Part shown: positions 6,288 through 8,098 of the stretch, in pieces | Numbering within the stretch: position 1 is the stretch's first letter | Layout: each line of letters begins with the position of its first letter | Assembly: GCA_964353115.1 (NCBI GenBank) | Contig: CAYGUI010000056.1 | Location: 1-8,098, forward strand | Direction: 5' to 3' | Source: CAYGUI01 sp964353115 | GTDB lineage: Bacteria > Pseudomonadota > Gammaproteobacteria > JAGOUU01 | Length of the DNA stretch: 8,098 bases | Made by a program: the position numbers and the translations under genes | Notes under the pieces: model-generated | What the model was told of the DNA's origin: nothing | What the model saw: only the letters and a program-made list of their open reading frames with translations | The model's database searches: none

Positions 6288-7864
6288 TGAATATAGAAAC
6301 TGAAGTTAAAAAACGTCGAACCTTTGCGATTATCTCTCACCCTGATGCAGGTAAAACGACTATTACTGAAAAACTATTATTATTCGGCGGTGCTATTCAG
6401 CTTGCTGGAACTGTCAAAGGCCGTAAAGCATCACGTCATGCAACATCTGATTGGATGGAGCTTGAAAAACAACGCGGGATTTCTGTTACAACTTCAGTTA
6501 TGCAATTTGAATATAATAAAAAAGTTGTAAACTTATTAGATACTCCGGGCCACGAAGATTTTTCTGAAGATACTTATCGCACATTAACAGCTGTTGATTC
6601 TGCATTAATGGTTATTGATGCAGTAAAAGGTGTTGAATCACGTACGATAAAATTGATGGAAGTTTGCCGTATGCGCACAACTCCAATCATTACGTTTATT
6701 AATAAAATGGATCGTGAAACTCGTGATCCGTTAGATTTATTAGATGAAATTGAAAAAGTTTTAAATATTCACTGTGTTCCAATTACTTGGCCAATTAGCA
6801 TGGGTAAAAGTTTTCGTGGTGTTTATCATATTTTAAAAGATGAAGTTATTTTATTTGATAATAAAAATGCATCAAAAAAAGCTGATAATAAAATAATCAA
6901 AGGTCTAAATAATCCTGAGCTTGAAAAAATAATTCCCGATGAGCTTGATGATCTTAAAATGCAGATTGAATTATTGCAGGGGGCGGGATTAGAATTTAAT
7001 TTAGATCAATATTTAGCAGGAGAGATTACACCAGTATTTTTTGGCAGTGCATTACAAACTTTCGGGATTAGAGAATTACTTGATATGTTTACTGAAGTTG
7101 CACCATATCCTAAAGCCCATCAAACTACGACACGAGAAGTACAAAGTATAGAAAATAAATTTTCAGGGTTTGTTTTTAAGATTCAAGCTAATATGGATCC
7201 GCGACATCGAGATCGAATCGCTTTTATGCGAGTATGCTCGGGTGAGTTTCAAGCTGGGATGAAAGTTAATCAAGTGAGAATTGGTAAAGAGGTTAAAATT
7301 TCAAGCGCTTTAACTTTTTTTGCCGCTGAGCGTGATGCTGTTGAAAACGCTTATGCTGGCGATATTATAGGTCTTCCAAACCATGGAACTATTCAAATAG
7401 GAGATACCTTTACTGAGGGAGAAGATCTTAAATTCCTTGGTGTTCCAAATTTTGCGCCAGAATTATTTCGCCGCGTAGTATTAAAAGATCCGTTAAAAAT
7501 GAAAGCGTTGCAAAAAGGCTTAGTTCAGTTATCAGAAGAAGGGGCAACGCAGGTGTTTCGTCCTGAGCGTAGCAATGAATTAATTTTAGGTGCAGTAGGT
7601 GTTTTGCAATTTGATGTTGTTGCGCATAGACTAAAATATGAATATAACGTTGAGTGTAGTTACGACAATATAAATATTTATACAATTCGCTGGATAAAAT
7701 CAAATAATAATAAAAAATTAGAAGAATTTAAGAATTATGAGCATGATAAATTAGGGTTTGATGGATCAGAAAACCTAGTTTATTTAGCAACTTCTAGGGC
7801 AAATTTAGATTTAGTACAAGAACGATGGCCTGAAATTGAATTTATGGCTACTTGTGAAGTTTAG
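6287..7864 (+). CDS. prfC: Peptide chain release factor 3 (RF3)
   Basis: Ribosome-bound translational GTPase that removes RF1 and RF2 after peptide release and takes part in post-peptidyl-transfer quality control. It has 525 residues, against 529 in E. coli, and is intact. G domain: G1 HPDAGKTT (18-25), G2 region RGISVTT (63-69), G3 DTPGHED (85-91), G4 NKMD (139-142). The RF3-specific start KKRRTFAIISHP and the FGGAIQLAGTVKGRK segment separate it from EF-G. Domain II follows with FKIQANMDPRHRDRIAFMRV, then domain III with SEEGATQVF and GAVGVLQFDVV, ending in LDLVQERWPEIEF. The start ATG shares one base with the queH stop and has only a purine-rich stretch rather than a strong ribosome site before it, so translation probably depends on re-initiation after queH. 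No convincing terminator hairpin follows. Confidence 0.97.
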   Translation: MNIETEVKKRRTFAIISHPDAGKTTITEKLLLFGGAIQLAGTVKGRKASRHATSDWMELEKQRGISVTTSVMQFEYNKKVVNLLDTPGHEDFSEDTYRTLTAVDSALMVIDAVKGVESRTIKLMEVCRMRTTPIITFINKMDRETRDPLDLLDEIEKVLNIHCVPITWPISMGKSFRGVYHILKDEVILFDNKNASKKADNKIIKGLNNPELEKIIPDELDDLKMQIELLQGAGLEFNLDQYLAGEITPVFFGSALQTFGIRELLDMFTEVAPYPKAHQTTTREVQSIENKFSGFVFKIQANMDPRHRDRIAFMRVCSGEFQAGMKVNQVRIGKEVKISSALTFFAAERDAVENAYAGDIIGLPNHGTIQIGDTFTEGEDLKFLGVPNFAPELFRRVVLKDPLKMKALQKGLVQLSEEGATQVFRPERSNELILGAVGVLQFDVVAHRLKYEYNVECSYDNINIYTIRWIKSNNNKKLEEFKNYEHDKLGFDGSENLVYLATSRANLDLVQERWPEIEFMATCEV

Positions 7865-7904
7865 CGACCTAGAAGTTATATACAACTAGTATTAATAACA
7901 TAAA

Positions 7905-7909
7905 AAGGA
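7905..7909 (+). promoter_or_regulatory. Ribosome binding site of the last gene
   Basis: AAGGA, preceded by further A residues, lies 4 nt before the ATG at 7914. It is one of the clearest Shine-Dalgarno sequences in the window and fixes the start of the last, truncated gene. In the 49 nt between the prfC stop and this ATG I see no terminator and no convincing promoter, so the gene could be read through from queH-prfC. Confidence 0.65.
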
Positions 7910-7913
7910 TTTT

Positions 7914-8098
7914 ATGAAAAAATATATTTTTTTATTTGTATATTTATATACAAATATAATTTTTGCGACAAATATAACCACAAGTTTAAATCATAAACAT
8001 GAATTTTCAGGAATTTTTGTTGAAAAAAAATTATATCAAAATTTATTAGGTAGTTTTGCTCGAGCAGAAAGTGGTGTTTCAGTTATGTATGAATATAG
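7914..8098 (+). CDS. Exported protein, N-terminal fragment; possibly LolA-like, truncated by window edge
   Basis: Open from the ATG to the last base: 61 codons plus two bases, with no stop. Residues 1-18 (MKKYIFLFVYLYTNIIFA) are a strong Sec signal peptide with a probable cut after IFA, so the product is periplasmic, outer-membrane or secreted. The visible mature part begins TNITTSLNHKHEFSGIFVEKK and then LLGSFARAESGVSVMYEY. The order of a F-x-G-x-F-x-x-x-K stretch, then a short Leu-rich link, then a Ser/Gly turn into a beta strand faintly recalls the start of LolA-like lipoprotein carriers. With so few residues this is a guess only. It sits 49 nt after prfC on the same strand with a clear ribosome site. 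Confidence 0.75.
   Translation, partial: MKKYIFLFVYLYTNIIFATNITTSLNHKHEFSGIFVEKKLYQNLLGSFARAESGVSVMYEY

Noticed and set aside
6324..6530. Small + strand ORF within prfC
   Set aside because: Out-of-frame shadow over the conserved GTPase domain of RF3.
7428..7703. Minus-strand ORF opposite prfC
   Set aside because: Shadow of the conserved RF3 C-terminal domains with no supporting signals.
7869..7889. Imperfect inverted repeat CTAG...CTAG after prfC as terminator
   Set aside because: The arms match over only about 6 bases with a bulge, are AT-rich and have no T-run after them.

Overview
This is an AT-rich stretch of bacterial chromosome with tightly packed genes. A complete class I-type release factor 3 gene (prfC), a QueH-type epoxyqueuosine reductase and a bacterial GalU point to a Gram-negative, probably a low-GC gammaproteobacterium. 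That assignment is inference from gene content and protein style; no rRNA or other taxonomic marker is present, and I cannot name a genus.

Region 1 (1 to 4642, + strand) is the 3' part of a surface-polysaccharide operon. It starts mid-gene in the nucleotide-binding domain of an ABC exporter or flippase. It continues with galU (UDP-glucose supply), a family 2 glycosyltransferase, a polysaccharide pyruvyl transferase family protein, and a two-part protein with a C-terminal nitroreductase domain. The junctions are 0 nt, ATGA overlap, ATGA overlap and 3 nt, so the five genes are almost certainly co-transcribed and largely translationally coupled. The promoter lies to the left of the window. The likely logic is: activated sugar made by GalU, glycan unit built by the glycosyltransferase, decorated by the pyruvyl transferase-like protein (and perhaps the nitroreductase-like protein), and lipid-linked product flipped or exported by the ABC protein. 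The glycosyltransferase to nitroreductase part is visibly more AT-rich than the housekeeping genes on the right, as is usual for exchangeable polysaccharide loci.

Region 2 (4646 to 5434, - strand) is a single gene for a signal-peptide-bearing endonuclease/exonuclease/phosphatase (DNase I-like) protein. It converges on the polysaccharide operon with only 3 bp between the stop codons and no terminator in the gap.

Region 3 (5435 to 5636) is a 202 bp divergent intergenic region. It contains a perfect 10 bp inverted repeat, a plausible extended -10 promoter for queH and a plausible promoter for the nuclease.

Region 4 (5637 to 8098, + strand) holds queH and prfC, joined by a 1-nt TAATG stop/start overlap. 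Both act in translation (tRNA wobble modification and release-factor recycling). After a 49 nt gap comes the start of an exported protein that runs off the right edge and that I cannot firmly identify.

No RNA genes, CRISPR arrays, insertion sequences or integrase genes were seen. The most interesting unexplained piece is the polysaccharide pyruvyl transferase/nitroreductase pair. The nitroreductase has a conserved-looking N-terminal region of unknown role, and a G7 tract sits at the domain junction.
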